Of a stretch of DNA of 64,000 nt, positions 35,573 through 44,800 are shown piece after piece. Origin of the DNA: Pseudomonadota bacterium. Lineage in GTDB: Bacteria; Pseudomonadota; Alphaproteobacteria; Acetobacterales; Acetobacteraceae. The translations under genes and the position numbers were made by a program. The notes below the pieces were generated by a model. It was not told the DNA's origin. It saw only the letters and a list, made by a program, of their open reading frames with translations, and ran no database searches. The stretch covers positions 1 through 64,000 of the forward strand of contig JAJZBV010000007.1 of NCBI GenBank assembly GCA_021851785.1, in the 5' to 3' direction. Positions within the stretch are counted from its first letter, which is position 1, and every line of letters starts with the position of its first letter.

Positions 35573-36189
35573 CTACTCGCCCTCGCCGTCCGCGCAGGCC
35601 GCGCCGGGATGCCATTGGACCACCCGCATCGCGCCGCCGGCGGCCGCCGGAACATGCCAGGGCGGGGTCTCAGCGCGACGACCGCCTCGCCGCCCTCGAC
35701 GAACACCGTCAATTCGCCCCGCCCGGCCTGGTACGGCGCCGGATAGGGAATGGCGATGCGCACCGGCCGCGGCGACAGGACGAAAACCGGCGAGAAGTAA
35801 CCGCCCGAGCGCACGCGGACGCGGACCGGCTCACCCGCCGTCGCCACTTGCGGCGCTTGGGCGAGGGTGATCCAGGCGAGTCGGCGCGGGCAGTTCCGAT
35901 CCCTTTTCGTGCTGTCATTGACGGGAAAACCGCCGCGATCGACCGTCCTCAGCGCCGCCGGCCTGTCGCCCGGCGCGACCTCGGCAAGCGCGCTGGCGCC
36001 CGTCGCCCCGCCGAGCAGGCTGCCATCCGCCAGCGCCGGCAGCAGCCAGAACCATGCGGCGAGCCCGGAGAGCAGCGCCGTGCCGGCGGCAAGGCCGAGA
36101 CCCGGCCACGTGTCACGCCCGGCGTCGCGCCGGCTTGCCTCGGCGCCGGCCAGTCTTTCGCGCGGCGCCGCCCCGAAGCTTTCAGCCAT
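35573..36189 (-). pseudogene. Membrane-anchored protein of the AAA+ operon, frameshifted
   Basis: Starting at [13 protein letters not shown] (36189), one transmembrane helix ([27 protein letters not shown]) and a beta-rich domain follow ([50 protein letters not shown]). Near 35670 the frame turns into low-complexity [19 protein letters not shown]. Adding one base gives [36 protein letters not shown] and a TAG at 35573, just before the AAA+ start. The gene is therefore a separate first gene of the operon, about 205 residues when restored. No family is recognised. The single-base deletion may be real or an assembly error. Confidence 0.65.
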
Positions 36190-36546
36190 GCCGCCCGCGC
36201 CGTCACGGGCCGATTCGCAGCACCAACGATCCGGCTCATTTTTCTCTCCCTCGCGGCCATGAAAGGGGCTCGTCCCTGCCATAATTTACGAGGTTTTGAC
36301 GGCTTGCCAACGCACCCTCCCGCCGCCTTCCGCGCCCCTCCCCAGCCCTCCGCGCTTTCCCCGGTTTTCTGCCGTTTTTTGGGGGTTTTGGGTGGCCGGC
36401 GCAACGACCCCGGCGGCCATTCCGCGCCACCGCCGGAGGCTTTTTGCGCTCGTCGCCGCGATCTTTCGTTATAGAATCTTTAACCAATTCGGACCAGCCT
36501 CACGCCATCCAACCCGAGCCCCGCGAAGGGGTATGGAGGCGGCCAA
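36190..36546. other. Divergent intergenic region
   Basis: About 357 bases between the AAA+ operon (-) and the membrane sensor gene (+). It contains pyrimidine- and G-rich runs (TTTTTTGGGGGTTTTGGG). Candidate promoter material is CGTTATAGAATCTTTAACC on the right and, read leftward, CAAAACCTCGTAAATTATGG near 36275. No clear -35/-10 pair with proper spacing was fixed. Confidence 0.35.
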
Positions 36547-37941
36547 ATGTTGGTTCAAGCGTCACGCCGCAAGGCACGGTTTCGAGGGCTGCTGATCGGC
36601 GGCCTGACCGGCGCGCTGGTGGTGGCCGCGATCGCCGCCTGGATGGCGGCGGAGATCGGCGTTCTGAAACAGGTCGCGCTCGCCGACATCAAAACCTTCC
36701 AGGATGTCGCCGCGGCCCGCCTGGCCATCACCGCCGGGATGCGCGCCGATCGCTTGTTCTCGGCGTTCCGCGCCGACGATCTCCGCAAGCCCGACCGGCT
36801 CGCGCTCACCACCCGCATGCTGCGCCTCGATGGCGACGATCTCGCCAACGGGCTGTTTCTTTTCGACGCCGATGGCCGCCTCGTCGCGGCGACCGGCCTT
36901 CTGGCGGGGGATCGCGCCGCGATCGCCGCCGCCCCCTGGTTCCGCCAGGCGCTCGGCAACCCGGCCGCGGATGACGCGGCGGCGATTTCCGGCGTGACGC
37001 GCGACCCGTTGGGTGATGGGCGCGGGGTCATCCTCTATCGCCGGCTGGTTGATCCCGCCGGGGTCAAGGGGATCATCGGCACGTTCCTTGGCGAGACCGC
37101 GCTCCGCCGCCTGCTCGCCCCCTCCGGCCGGTTCGGCGCGATGGCGGTGACGCTCGGCGATGGCGATGAGCGGATCATGCTCGGCGCGGAAATGCCCGGC
37201 GCCGCGCCGCCGGCGGTGCTCGCGCGCCTCCAGCACGCCCTCCACACGCTCGGCCTCACGACCGCGGTCAGGGGGCAGGCGGTGCTGCCACGCTCGGCGC
37301 TCCTGTGGTCGGCGACGGAGGATTACGTGACCGCGATGTCCGCCGCCGACGGCCGCCGGCTGCTCCGCAACGCCGCGAGCGCGACCCTCGGCGTCGGTTT
37401 GGCGATCCTCGCCGCGTTCCTGTTCGGCCGGCGGATGGAACGGCGGCATTTGCAGGCGCTGGCCGAGCCGGAACGGCGCGCCGCCGAGGAGCGCGAGCGC
37501 CATCTCGCCGCCTTCGATCCCTCGCCGGCGGTGTGGTTCTGGTTCCTGACCCAGGATGGCCGGGTCAGCGGCGTCGGCGGCAATATTCCGAAATGCCTCG
37601 AGGACCGCGTCTATGGCCCGAACGGGCTGACGGCGGAGCAGGATTTCGCCAGGATCGCCGGCCATATGGGCGAGCTTCCGGAGGCGTGGGAGCGGCTCGT
37701 CACCGCGGTGCGCAACGGCACCCCGTTCACCGATCTCGAGGTCGATTTCGTGCTCGGCGAAGGGCGGGTGTTGCGGCTTTCCTTGAGCGGCCAGCCGCAA
37801 TCCGGGCCGGAAGGCGGGTTCTGGGGCATCGCCCGCCCCGCCGCCGTGGCCCCGGTGCGGGTCGAGGAGGAGAGCCCGGCCGCGGCCGCGGCACTCCCGG
37901 CCCTGGCGAAAGGCGGCGAGAGCAGCAAACTGGCGGCGTGA
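36547..37941 (+). CDS. Orphan membrane sensor: Cache-like domain plus PAS-like tail
   Basis: 464 residues. An N-terminal membrane helix (GLLIGGLTGALVVAAIAAWMAA, 14-36) and a second at about 280-300 (LRNAASATLGVGLAILAAFLFG) bracket a periplasmic domain. That domain looks Cache-like (GLFLFDADGRLVAATGLLAGDRAAIAAAPWFRQALG, ISGVTRDPLGDGRGVILYRRLVD). The cytoplasmic part reads as a helical linker plus a PAS-like fold (AVWFWFLTQDGRVSGVGGNIPKCLED...WERLVTAVRNGTPFTDLEVDF). No kinase, GGDEF, EAL or MCP output domain follows. It may act with a separate partner. GGAGGCGGCCAA precedes the ATG. Confidence 0.75.
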   Translation: MLVQASRRKARFRGLLIGGLTGALVVAAIAAWMAAEIGVLKQVALADIKTFQDVAAARLAITAGMRADRLFSAFRADDLRKPDRLALTTRMLRLDGDDLANGLFLFDADGRLVAATGLLAGDRAAIAAAPWFRQALGNPAADDAAAISGVTRDPLGDGRGVILYRRLVDPAGVKGIIGTFLGETALRRLLAPSGRFGAMAVTLGDGDERIMLGAEMPGAAPPAVLARLQHALHTLGLTTAVRGQAVLPRSALLWSATEDYVTAMSAADGRRLLRNAASATLGVGLAILAAFLFGRRMERRHLQALAEPERRAAEERERHLAAFDPSPAVWFWFLTQDGRVSGVGGNIPKCLEDRVYGPNGLTAEQDFARIAGHMGELPEAWERLVTAVRNGTPFTDLEVDFVLGEGRVLRLSLSGQPQSGPEGGFWGIARPAAVAPVRVEEESPAAAAALPALAKGGESSKLAA

Positions 37942-37968
37942 GGCGGCGCCCTTCGCGGGCGCTATCGG

Positions 37969-38571
37969 CTATGAATGATCGTCGGCGCCGGCGCCGTGTC
38001 GCACCCGGTCTCTGGCGCAGGCGAACCAGGCCGCGCCGCTGCTCCCGGCCGGCGCGAGACGGAGCGCGTGATCGCGGGCGGGGGCGGCGCTCATGGTGAC
38101 GATGCCGCCCCGGAGCATGAGCAGGATCCGCGCCAAAGCCGCCTTGCTCGGCGCGAGCCGGGCCTCGAGCCGGCGCGCCGGGTTGGCGCGCAGGCGCCAT
38201 TGCCAGGTCTCCCCCTCCGCCGCCACCCGGAGCAGCGGCGGATGGTGGCGCGCGGCGCGAAGATAGGCCGGGGCATCGGCTCCGGGCGCCGCTTCGATGA
38301 CGACCGTGCCGTCATCGGCGATGTCGATCGCGAGCGTCGTCGCGCCGGCGCTGGCGTGGGCGCTGCACGCGCTCTCACTCACCGCGAAGGACCAGGTGGC
38401 ATCGAGGGGCGGGCGCGGCGGCTTGGCGGCCTGGACCTTCGCCGGCGCCGGCGCCGGCGCCGGCGGCGCGGTTTCGGGGGCCGGCGCGGGCGCCGGGACG
38501 CAGGCGAGGAGCGGGAGCAGCGGCACGAAAGCGAGGGCGCGACGCCATCCGTTCACATGATACGCTCTCAT
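37969..38571 (-). CDS. Putative lipoprotein
   Basis: 200 residues from the ATG at 38571 (AAGGAA upstream). The signal sequence RALAFVPLLPLLACVPAP has a lipobox LLAC, so the mature protein would be lipid-anchored at Cys near residue 24. A proline/alanine-rich linker (encoded by GCCGGC repeats) precedes a domain with LDATWSFAVSESACSAHASAGATTLAIDIADDGTVVIEA and ARLAPSKAALARILLMLRGG. It resembles small META/lysozyme-inhibitor-like beta domains only loosely. No family is assigned. Confidence 0.6.
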   Translation of the reverse strand: MRAYHVNGWRRALAFVPLLPLLACVPAPAPAPETAPPAPAPAPAKVQAAKPPRPPLDATWSFAVSESACSAHASAGATTLAIDIADDGTVVIEAAPGADAPAYLRAARHHPPLLRVAAEGETWQWRLRANPARRLEARLAPSKAALARILLMLRGGIVTMSAAPARDHALRLAPAGSSGAAWFACARDRVRHGAGADDHS

Positions 38572-38803
38572 GGCGCTGGAATTCCTTGCCGTGATCCGCC
38601 GGTGCCGGTTACCGGAACAAAAAATTATACGCCGCCGGCGCGCCGAGTTGTAGAGGAAACCCGCGTTCCGACGCCACGGTTGAGATCGCGCCGCCGACTG
38701 GACCGCCGATTGGGCCACCCCGCCGATTTGCCGGATTCGGGCCTTGCCTCTATGTGGAGGCGATGGCGCGAGAGCGGCCGGCACGTGAGAGGGAGACGAC
38801 AGC

Positions 38804-39751
38804 ATGACGACGCGCAAGATCGCGACGGTGTTCGGCGGCGCCGGGTTCATCGGCCGCTACGTGGTCAAGCGCCTGGCGCGGAGCGGCGCGGTGGTGCGGG
38901 TGGCCAGCCGCGATCCCGAAAAGGCGCAGTTTTTGAAGCCGATGGGCGCGGTCGGGCAGATCGTGCCGCTTTACGCGCCGCTCGGCGATGAACACGCCGT
39001 CGCCCGCGCGGTCGAGGGGGCGGAGGCGGTGGTCAATCTGGTCGGCCTGCTCGCCGAGCGGCGGCCCGGCGATTTCGCCCGGGTTCATGCCGAGGGCGCG
39101 GAGCGGGTGGCAACGCGCGCGCGCGCCGCCGGGGTGCGCGGGCTCGTCCATGTCTCGGCGATCGGCGCCGATCCCGCGAGCCCGAGCCGCTATGCCGCGA
39201 CCAAGGGCGAGGGCGAGGCCAGAGTCCGCGCCGCCTTCCCGACCGCGACCATCCTCCGCCCCTCGGTGGTGTTCGGGCCGGAGGACGAGTTCTTCAACCG
39301 CCTCGGCCGGATCGCGCAGCTCTCCCCGATCATGCCGGTGATCGCCGGCGAGACCCGGATGCAGCCGGTCCATGTCGGCGATGTCGCCGATGCGATCATG
39401 GTCGCGCTCGACAACGCGGCCGCGTCCGGCGGCATCTACGAACTCGGCGGGCCGCGGGTCTGGCGGTTTCGCGACCTCGTCGCCTATGTCCTGAAAGTCA
39501 CCGGCCGGCGGCGGACGCTGGTCCCGCTGCCGATGGCGCTGGTCACGCTCGGCGCGGCGCTGGCCGAGCATTGGCCGGGGAAGCCGCTCACCCGCGATCA
39601 ATTGCTTTTACTCGCGCGCGACAATGTCGTCGCGCCGGGGGCGCCGGATCTGGCGGCGCTCGGGATCGCCCCGGTCCCGGTCGAACTGGTGGTGCCGGAA
39701 TATCTTCGGCGCTATCGCCGCGGCGGCTCGGCGGCGATGGTGAGCGTGTAA
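38804..39751 (+). CDS. Atypical SDR, complex I NDUFA9-like
   Basis: 315 residues. N-terminal ATVFGGAGFIGRYVVKRLARSGAVVRVASRDP is the NAD(P)-binding start of atypical SDRs. VVNLVGLL...FARVHAEGAERVATRARAAGVRGLVHVSAIGADP and the Tyr/Lys pair RYAATKGEGEARVRAAFPTATILRPSVVFGPEDEFFNRLG match the alphaproteobacterial NDUFA9-like proteins related to a mitochondrial complex I accessory subunit. An enzymatic role is not proven. A GGGAGACGACAGC site precedes the ATG, and a strong terminator follows at 39825. Confidence 0.88.
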   Translation: MTTRKIATVFGGAGFIGRYVVKRLARSGAVVRVASRDPEKAQFLKPMGAVGQIVPLYAPLGDEHAVARAVEGAEAVVNLVGLLAERRPGDFARVHAEGAERVATRARAAGVRGLVHVSAIGADPASPSRYAATKGEGEARVRAAFPTATILRPSVVFGPEDEFFNRLGRIAQLSPIMPVIAGETRMQPVHVGDVADAIMVALDNAAASGGIYELGGPRVWRFRDLVAYVLKVTGRRRTLVPLPMALVTLGAALAEHWPGKPLTRDQLLLLARDNVVAPGAPDLAALGIAPVPVELVVPEYLRRYRRGGSAAMVSV

Positions 39752-39824
39752 AATACGCCCGGTATGTTACCCATTACCGAAAAATATTCCAACGATATGT
39801 CGTGCGGGGAAAGAAAACCGCTGA

Positions 39825-39860
39825 AATAGGTCTTATTTCGGACCTATTTTCGCTTTTTCC
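39825..39860 (+). terminator. Rho-independent terminator after the NDUFA9-like gene
   Basis: AATAGGTC-TTATTTCG-GACCTATT is a perfect 8-bp stem followed by TTCGCTTTTTCC. It separates the SDR gene from the gltD operon, whose promoter should lie in the 80 bases after it. Confidence 0.75.
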
Positions 39861-39941
39861 TCTCGCATCCTGGCCGCGCCTCCTTTATATGACGGGAGGC
39901 CGCAACGGCGCCGCTCGGCGTCCGCAACCGGGGAGTGGGAA

Positions 39942-41393
39942 ATGCCTGATCGCATGCTGAAATTCGTCCATCTGCCGCAACAGATGCCGGATAAGCGCGA
40001 CCTCGGCGCCCGGCGCAGCGATTTCGACGAGATCTACGCGCGTTTCGACCAGAAGGCGGCGGCGGCGCAGGCGAGCCGGTGCAGCCAGTGCGGCGTGCCG
40101 TTCTGTTCGGTGCATTGTCCGCTCCACAACAACATCCCGGACTGGCTGAAACTCACCGCCGAGGGCAGGCTCGAGGAAGCCTACGCGCTCTCCAGCGCCA
40201 CCAATAATTTCCCCGAGATCTGTGGCCGCATCTGCCCGCAGGACCGGCTCTGCGAGGGCAATTGCGTCATCGAGAAGGGTTTTGAGAGCGTCACCATCGG
40301 CGCCGTCGAGCGCTACATCACCGATACCGCCTTCGCCGAGGGCTGGGTCGCGCCGCGCCGGCCGGCCCGCGAGCGCGGGATCTCGATCGGCATCATCGGC
40401 GCCGGCCCGGCCGGGCTCGCGGCGGCGGAGGAACTCCGCGCCCAAGGCTACACCGTCCATGTCTATGACCGCCATGACCGGGTCGGCGGGCTGATGATCT
40501 ATGGCATCCCCAATTTCAAGCTGGAGAAGGAGATCGTGCTCCGGCGCTGGCGGCTGCTGGAAGCCGCCGGCATCCAGTTCCATACCAATATCGCCGTCGG
40601 GGGGGGCGCGGTCGGGCGCGATCTCGCCTTCGCCGATCTCCGCGCCCGCCACGCCGCGATTCTGATCGCGACCGGCGTCTATCTGCCGCGCGAGATCGGC
40701 GGCCCCGGCGCCGGGCTCCCCGGCATCGTCCCGGCGCTCGACTATCTCATCGCCGCCAACCGCCGCGGCCTCGGCGATGACGTGCCGGCGTTCGCGTCCG
40801 GCGATCTCAACGCCGCCGGCAAGCGCGTCGTCGTCATCGGCGGCGGCGATACCGCGATGGATTGCGTGCGCACCGCGGTCCGCCAAGGCGCGCGCTCGGT
40901 GCAATGCCTCTATCGCCGCGACCGCGCCAATATGCCGGGCTCGCTCCGGGAGGTGAAAAACGCCGAGGAGGAGGGCGTGGAGTTCCTCTGGCTCTCGGCG
41001 CCGGAGGCGTTTCTCGGCGAGGGATCGGTGAGCGGCGTGCGCGCGGTGCGTATGCGGCTCGGCCTTCCCGACGCTTCCGGGCGGCAATCGGTCGAGCCGG
41101 TGGCGGCGAGCCATTTCACCACCCCCGCCGATCTGGTGATCAAGGCGCTCGGCTTCGACCCCGAACCGCTTCCGGCGGCGTTCGGCGAGCCCGGCCTCGA
41201 GGTGACGCGCCACGGCACGCTCCGCCTCCAGCCGCGTGACTTCATGACCTCCCTCCCCGGCGTGTTCGCCGCCGGTGACATCGTGCGCGGCGCCAGCCTG
41301 GTGGTCTGGGCGATCCGCGACGGGCGGGATGCGGCTTCGCGGATGCACGCTTGGCTCGAGGCGCGGGCTTCCGTTCAGGCGGCGGCGGAATGA
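39942..41393 (+). CDS. gltD: Glutamate synthase (NADPH) small subunit
   Basis: 483 residues, normal length. The N-terminal iron-sulfur region has CSQCGVPFCSVHCPLHNNIPDWL and CGRICPQDRLCEGNCVIE. FAD- and NADPH-binding Rossmann motifs are GIIGAGPAGLAAAEELRAQGYTVHVYDRHDRVGGLMIYGIP and VVVIGGGDTAMDCVRTA. It supplies electrons to GltB for making glutamate from glutamine and 2-oxoglutarate. Start MPDRMLKFVHL follows GGGGAGTGGGAA. It is followed by a DUF2059 gene overlapping its stop, then by gltB and amt, a nitrogen-assimilation operon with gltD first. Confidence 0.97.
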   Translation: MPDRMLKFVHLPQQMPDKRDLGARRSDFDEIYARFDQKAAAAQASRCSQCGVPFCSVHCPLHNNIPDWLKLTAEGRLEEAYALSSATNNFPEICGRICPQDRLCEGNCVIEKGFESVTIGAVERYITDTAFAEGWVAPRRPARERGISIGIIGAGPAGLAAAEELRAQGYTVHVYDRHDRVGGLMIYGIPNFKLEKEIVLRRWRLLEAAGIQFHTNIAVGGGAVGRDLAFADLRARHAAILIATGVYLPREIGGPGAGLPGIVPALDYLIAANRRGLGDDVPAFASGDLNAAGKRVVVIGGGDTAMDCVRTAVRQGARSVQCLYRRDRANMPGSLREVKNAEEEGVEFLWLSAPEAFLGEGSVSGVRAVRMRLGLPDASGRQSVEPVAASHFTTPADLVIKALGFDPEPLPAAFGEPGLEVTRHGTLRLQPRDFMTSLPGVFAAGDIVRGASLVVWAIRDGRDAASRMHAWLEARASVQAAAE

Positions 41394-41878
41394 AGCGCCC
41401 CCTCCCCGCCCTCGCCCTGCTCATGCTCGCCGCCCTCGCCCCGCGCCCGGCCGGCGCCGATGGCGCGGCGCTCGCCGAGGCGCGACAACTTGCCGACATC
41501 ACCGCCTCGGAGGGCGCGATGGCGCAGGTGATGGCGATGATGCGCGAACGCATGATCACCATCATCACCGCCGCCGGCGCGCCCTCGGCCGAGGAGGCGG
41601 GCAAGATCGTCGATACCGTCCTGATGCCGGAGTTTCATGCCGCCCTCCCCGATCTCAAGCGGCAAATGGCGGCGATCTGGGTGGGCGCGCTCTCGGCCGC
41701 CGATCTTCATGCCGTCGTCGCGTTCTATCAGACGCCGGCGGGACAGCATCTTTTGGCGGCGCTGCCGGCGATCACCGGCAAAAGCATCGAGACCGGCATG
41801 ATCTGGGGCCAGAAAACCGCCCGCGAGGCGGTGGAAAAACACGCCGATGAGCTGCGCAAGCGCGGCATCAGGGTCTGA
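41390..41878 (+). CDS. DUF2059 secreted protein
   Basis: 162 residues from the ATG at 41390, which overlaps the gltD stop (ATGA). Signal peptide MKRPLPALALLMLAALAPRPAGADG. The mature part is helical: ASEGAMAQVMAMMRERMITII, LMPEFHAALPDLKRQMAAIWVGALSAADLHAVVAFYQTPAGQHLLAALPAITG. This is the DUF2059 pattern (F-Y-x-[TS]-P-x-G). The function is unknown; it is usually periplasmic. Its place between gltD and gltB, coupled to the former and 10 bases before the latter, is unusual. Confidence 0.88.
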   Translation: MKRPLPALALLMLAALAPRPAGADGAALAEARQLADITASEGAMAQVMAMMRERMITIITAAGAPSAEEAGKIVDTVLMPEFHAALPDLKRQMAAIWVGALSAADLHAVVAFYQTPAGQHLLAALPAITGKSIETGMIWGQKTAREAVEKHADELRKRGIRV

Positions 41879-41888
41879 GGAGCACGCG

Positions 41889-44800
41889 ATGAGCGACGAA
41901 ACCGCAACCGATTTCCTCGCCGCCTGGGCGCAAAACACTGCCCGCCTCGGCGAAACCTATGATCCCGCGCAGGAGCATGATTCCTGCGGCGTCGGCCTGG
42001 TCTGCGCACTTGACGGCAAAAAGCGGCGCGATGTCGTGCAGGCCGGGATCGACGCCTTGCGCGCGGTCTGGCATCGCGGCGCCGTCGACGCCGACGGCAA
42101 GACCGGCGACGGCGCCGGCATCCATATCGAAATCCCGCAGGATTTCTTCATCGAGGCGGTCGAGCGCGGCGGCGACACGCTGCGCTATCCCGGGCCGATC
42201 GCGGTCGGGCAGGTGTTCTTGCCGAAAACCGATCTCTCGGCGCAGGAACATTGCCGCGAGATCGTGGAAAGCGAAATCCTCGCCTTCGGCTACGCCATCT
42301 ATGGCTGGCGGCAGGTGCCGATCAATGTCGGCTGCATCGGCGAGAAGGCGAACGCGACCCGGCCCGAGATCGAGCAGATCATGATCGGCAACGCCCGCAA
42401 TGCCGACCCCGAGACCTTCGAGCGCGACCTCTTCGTCATTCGCCGCCGGATCGAGAAACTCGCGGCGCAAGCGCAGATTCCCGAACTCTATTTCTGCTCC
42501 CTCTCGGCCCGCTCGATCATCTACAAGGGCATGTTCCTCGCCGAGAGCCTCACCGATTTCTACCCCGATCTGCTCGATCCGCGCTTCGTCTCGCGCTTTG
42601 CGATCTATCATCAGCGCTATTCGACCAACACCTTCCCGACCTGGCGCCTCGCCCAGCCGTTCCGAAGGCTCGCCCATAACGGCGAGATCAATACCCTCGC
42701 CGGCAACGTCAACTGGATGAAGAGCCATGAGACGCGGCTCGCGGCCGGCGGGCTCGATCCCTATCTCGACGACATCAAGCCGGTGGTGCAGGCGGGTGGC
42801 TCGGACACCGCGATCCTCGATAACGTCTTCGAGCTTCTGGTCCATGCCGGGCGCGACGCGCCGATGGCCAAGGCGCTGATGATCCCGGCCAGCATCGGCC
42901 AGGACGCGACGATGCCCAAAGCCCATCGCGACATGTTCCTCTATTGCAACGCGGTGATGGAGCCGTGGGACGGGCCGGCGGCGGTGACCGCGACCGATGG
43001 GCGCTGGGTGATCGCCGGGCTCGACCGCAATGGTCTGCGCCCGCTGCGCTATACCATCACCCGCGATCATCTCCTCATCGTCGGCTCCGAGACCGGCATG
43101 GTGAAGCTCGACGAGGTCGAGATCGTCGAGAAGGGCCGCGTCGGCCCCGGCCAGACCATCGCCGTCGATCTCGATCACGCGCGCTTCTACGGCGATGGCG
43201 AACTCAAGGACCGGCTCGCCGCGCGCCATGATTTCGGCGCCTGGGTCAAGCATATCCGCGAAATCGACCATATCGTGCGCGCCGATGCCTCCGAGCCGGT
43301 GGCGTTCACGGGAGAAGCGCTCCGGCGGCGGCAGATCGCGGTCGGCATTTCGCTCGAGGATCTCGAACTGATCCTCCACCCGATGGTCGAGGACGCGAGC
43401 GAGGCGGTCGGCTCCATGGGCGACGACACCCCGATCGCGGTGCTGTCGGAGCGCTATCGCGGCCTCCATCATTTCTTCCGCCAGGCGTTCAGCCAGGTGA
43501 CCAATCCGCCGATCGACAGCCTGCGCGAAACCCGGGTGATGTCGCTCAAGACCCGGCTCGGCAATCTCGGCAACGTGCTCGACGAGGACGCGAGCCAGTG
43601 CGATCTCCTGCAACTCGAAAGCCCGGTGCTCTCGAACGCCGAGTTCCAGGCGATGGCGACCTATATGGGTGCCTCCGCGGTGATCGTCGATTGCACGTTT
43701 CCGGTGACCGATGGCGAGGCCGGGCTCCGCGCCGCGCTCGATCGCATCCGCCGGGAGGCCGAGGAAGGGGTGCGCGCCGGCGCGACCCATGTCATCCTGA
43801 CCGACGAGGCGCTGTCCGAGACGCGCGCGCCGATCCCGATGATTCTCGCGACCGGCGCCGTCCATACCCATCTCGTGCGCCAGAGTCTGCGCACCTTCAC
43901 CTCGCTCAACGTGCGCGCCGGCGAATGCCATGACGTGCATTACTTCGCCGTCCTCATCGGCGTCGGCGCGACGACGGTGAATGCCTATCTCGCGCAGGAG
44001 GCGATCGCGGATCGCCAGAGGCGCGGCCTGTTCGGCGATATGTCGCTGAAAACCGCTGTCCAGCGCTACAAGAAAGCGGTCGATAAGGGGTTGCTGAAAG
44101 TGATGTCGAAGATGGGCATCGCGGTGATCTCGTCTTATCGCGGCGGCTATAATTTCGAGGCGATCGGCTTGTCGCGCGCCCTCGTCGCCGAGTTTTTCCC
44201 CGGCATGCCGTCACGCATTTCCGGGATCGGCCTTGCCGGCATCGCGCGCCGGGGGCTCGATCTGCACAAGACCGCGTGGCGGGGCGAGGCCGGGACGCTG
44301 CCCATCGGCGGGCTTTATAAGCTTCGCCGCCGCGGCGAGGCGCACGGCTTCGAGGCCGGGCTCATCCACACCCTGCAAACCGCGGTCGCGACCGACAGCT
44401 ACACCACCTATCGCCGCTATGCCGACATGGTGCGCAAGATGCCGCCGATCGCGCTCCGCGATCTGCTCGATTTCCGCGCCGGGCCGACGCCGATTGCGAT
44501 CGACGAGGTGGAAAGCATCACCGAGATCCGAAAACGCCTGCTGGCGCCTGGGATTTCGCTCGGCGCCCTGAGCCCGGAGGCGCATGAGACGCTGTCCATC
44601 GCGATGAACCGGATCGGCGCGCGTTCGGATTCCGGCGAAGGCGGCGAGGATCCGAAGCGCGCCTTGCCGCGCCCGAACGGCGACAATGCTTCTTCCGCGA
44701 TCAAGCAGATCGCCTCCGGCCGGTTCGGCGTCACCGCCGAATATCTCAATAATTGCCGCGAGATCGAGATCAAGGTGGCGCAGGGCGCCAAACCCGGCGA

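Noticed and set aside
34504-36282. 592-residue single protein with AAA+ domain
   Set aside because: The stretch [19 protein letters not shown] is out-of-frame sequence. A one-base correction ends the first protein at 35573, and the AAA+ gene has its own start at 35568.
38438-38470. GCCGGC repeat run as a possible regulatory palindrome
   Set aside because: It encodes the Pro/Ala linker of the lipoprotein and is expected in GC-rich coding DNA.
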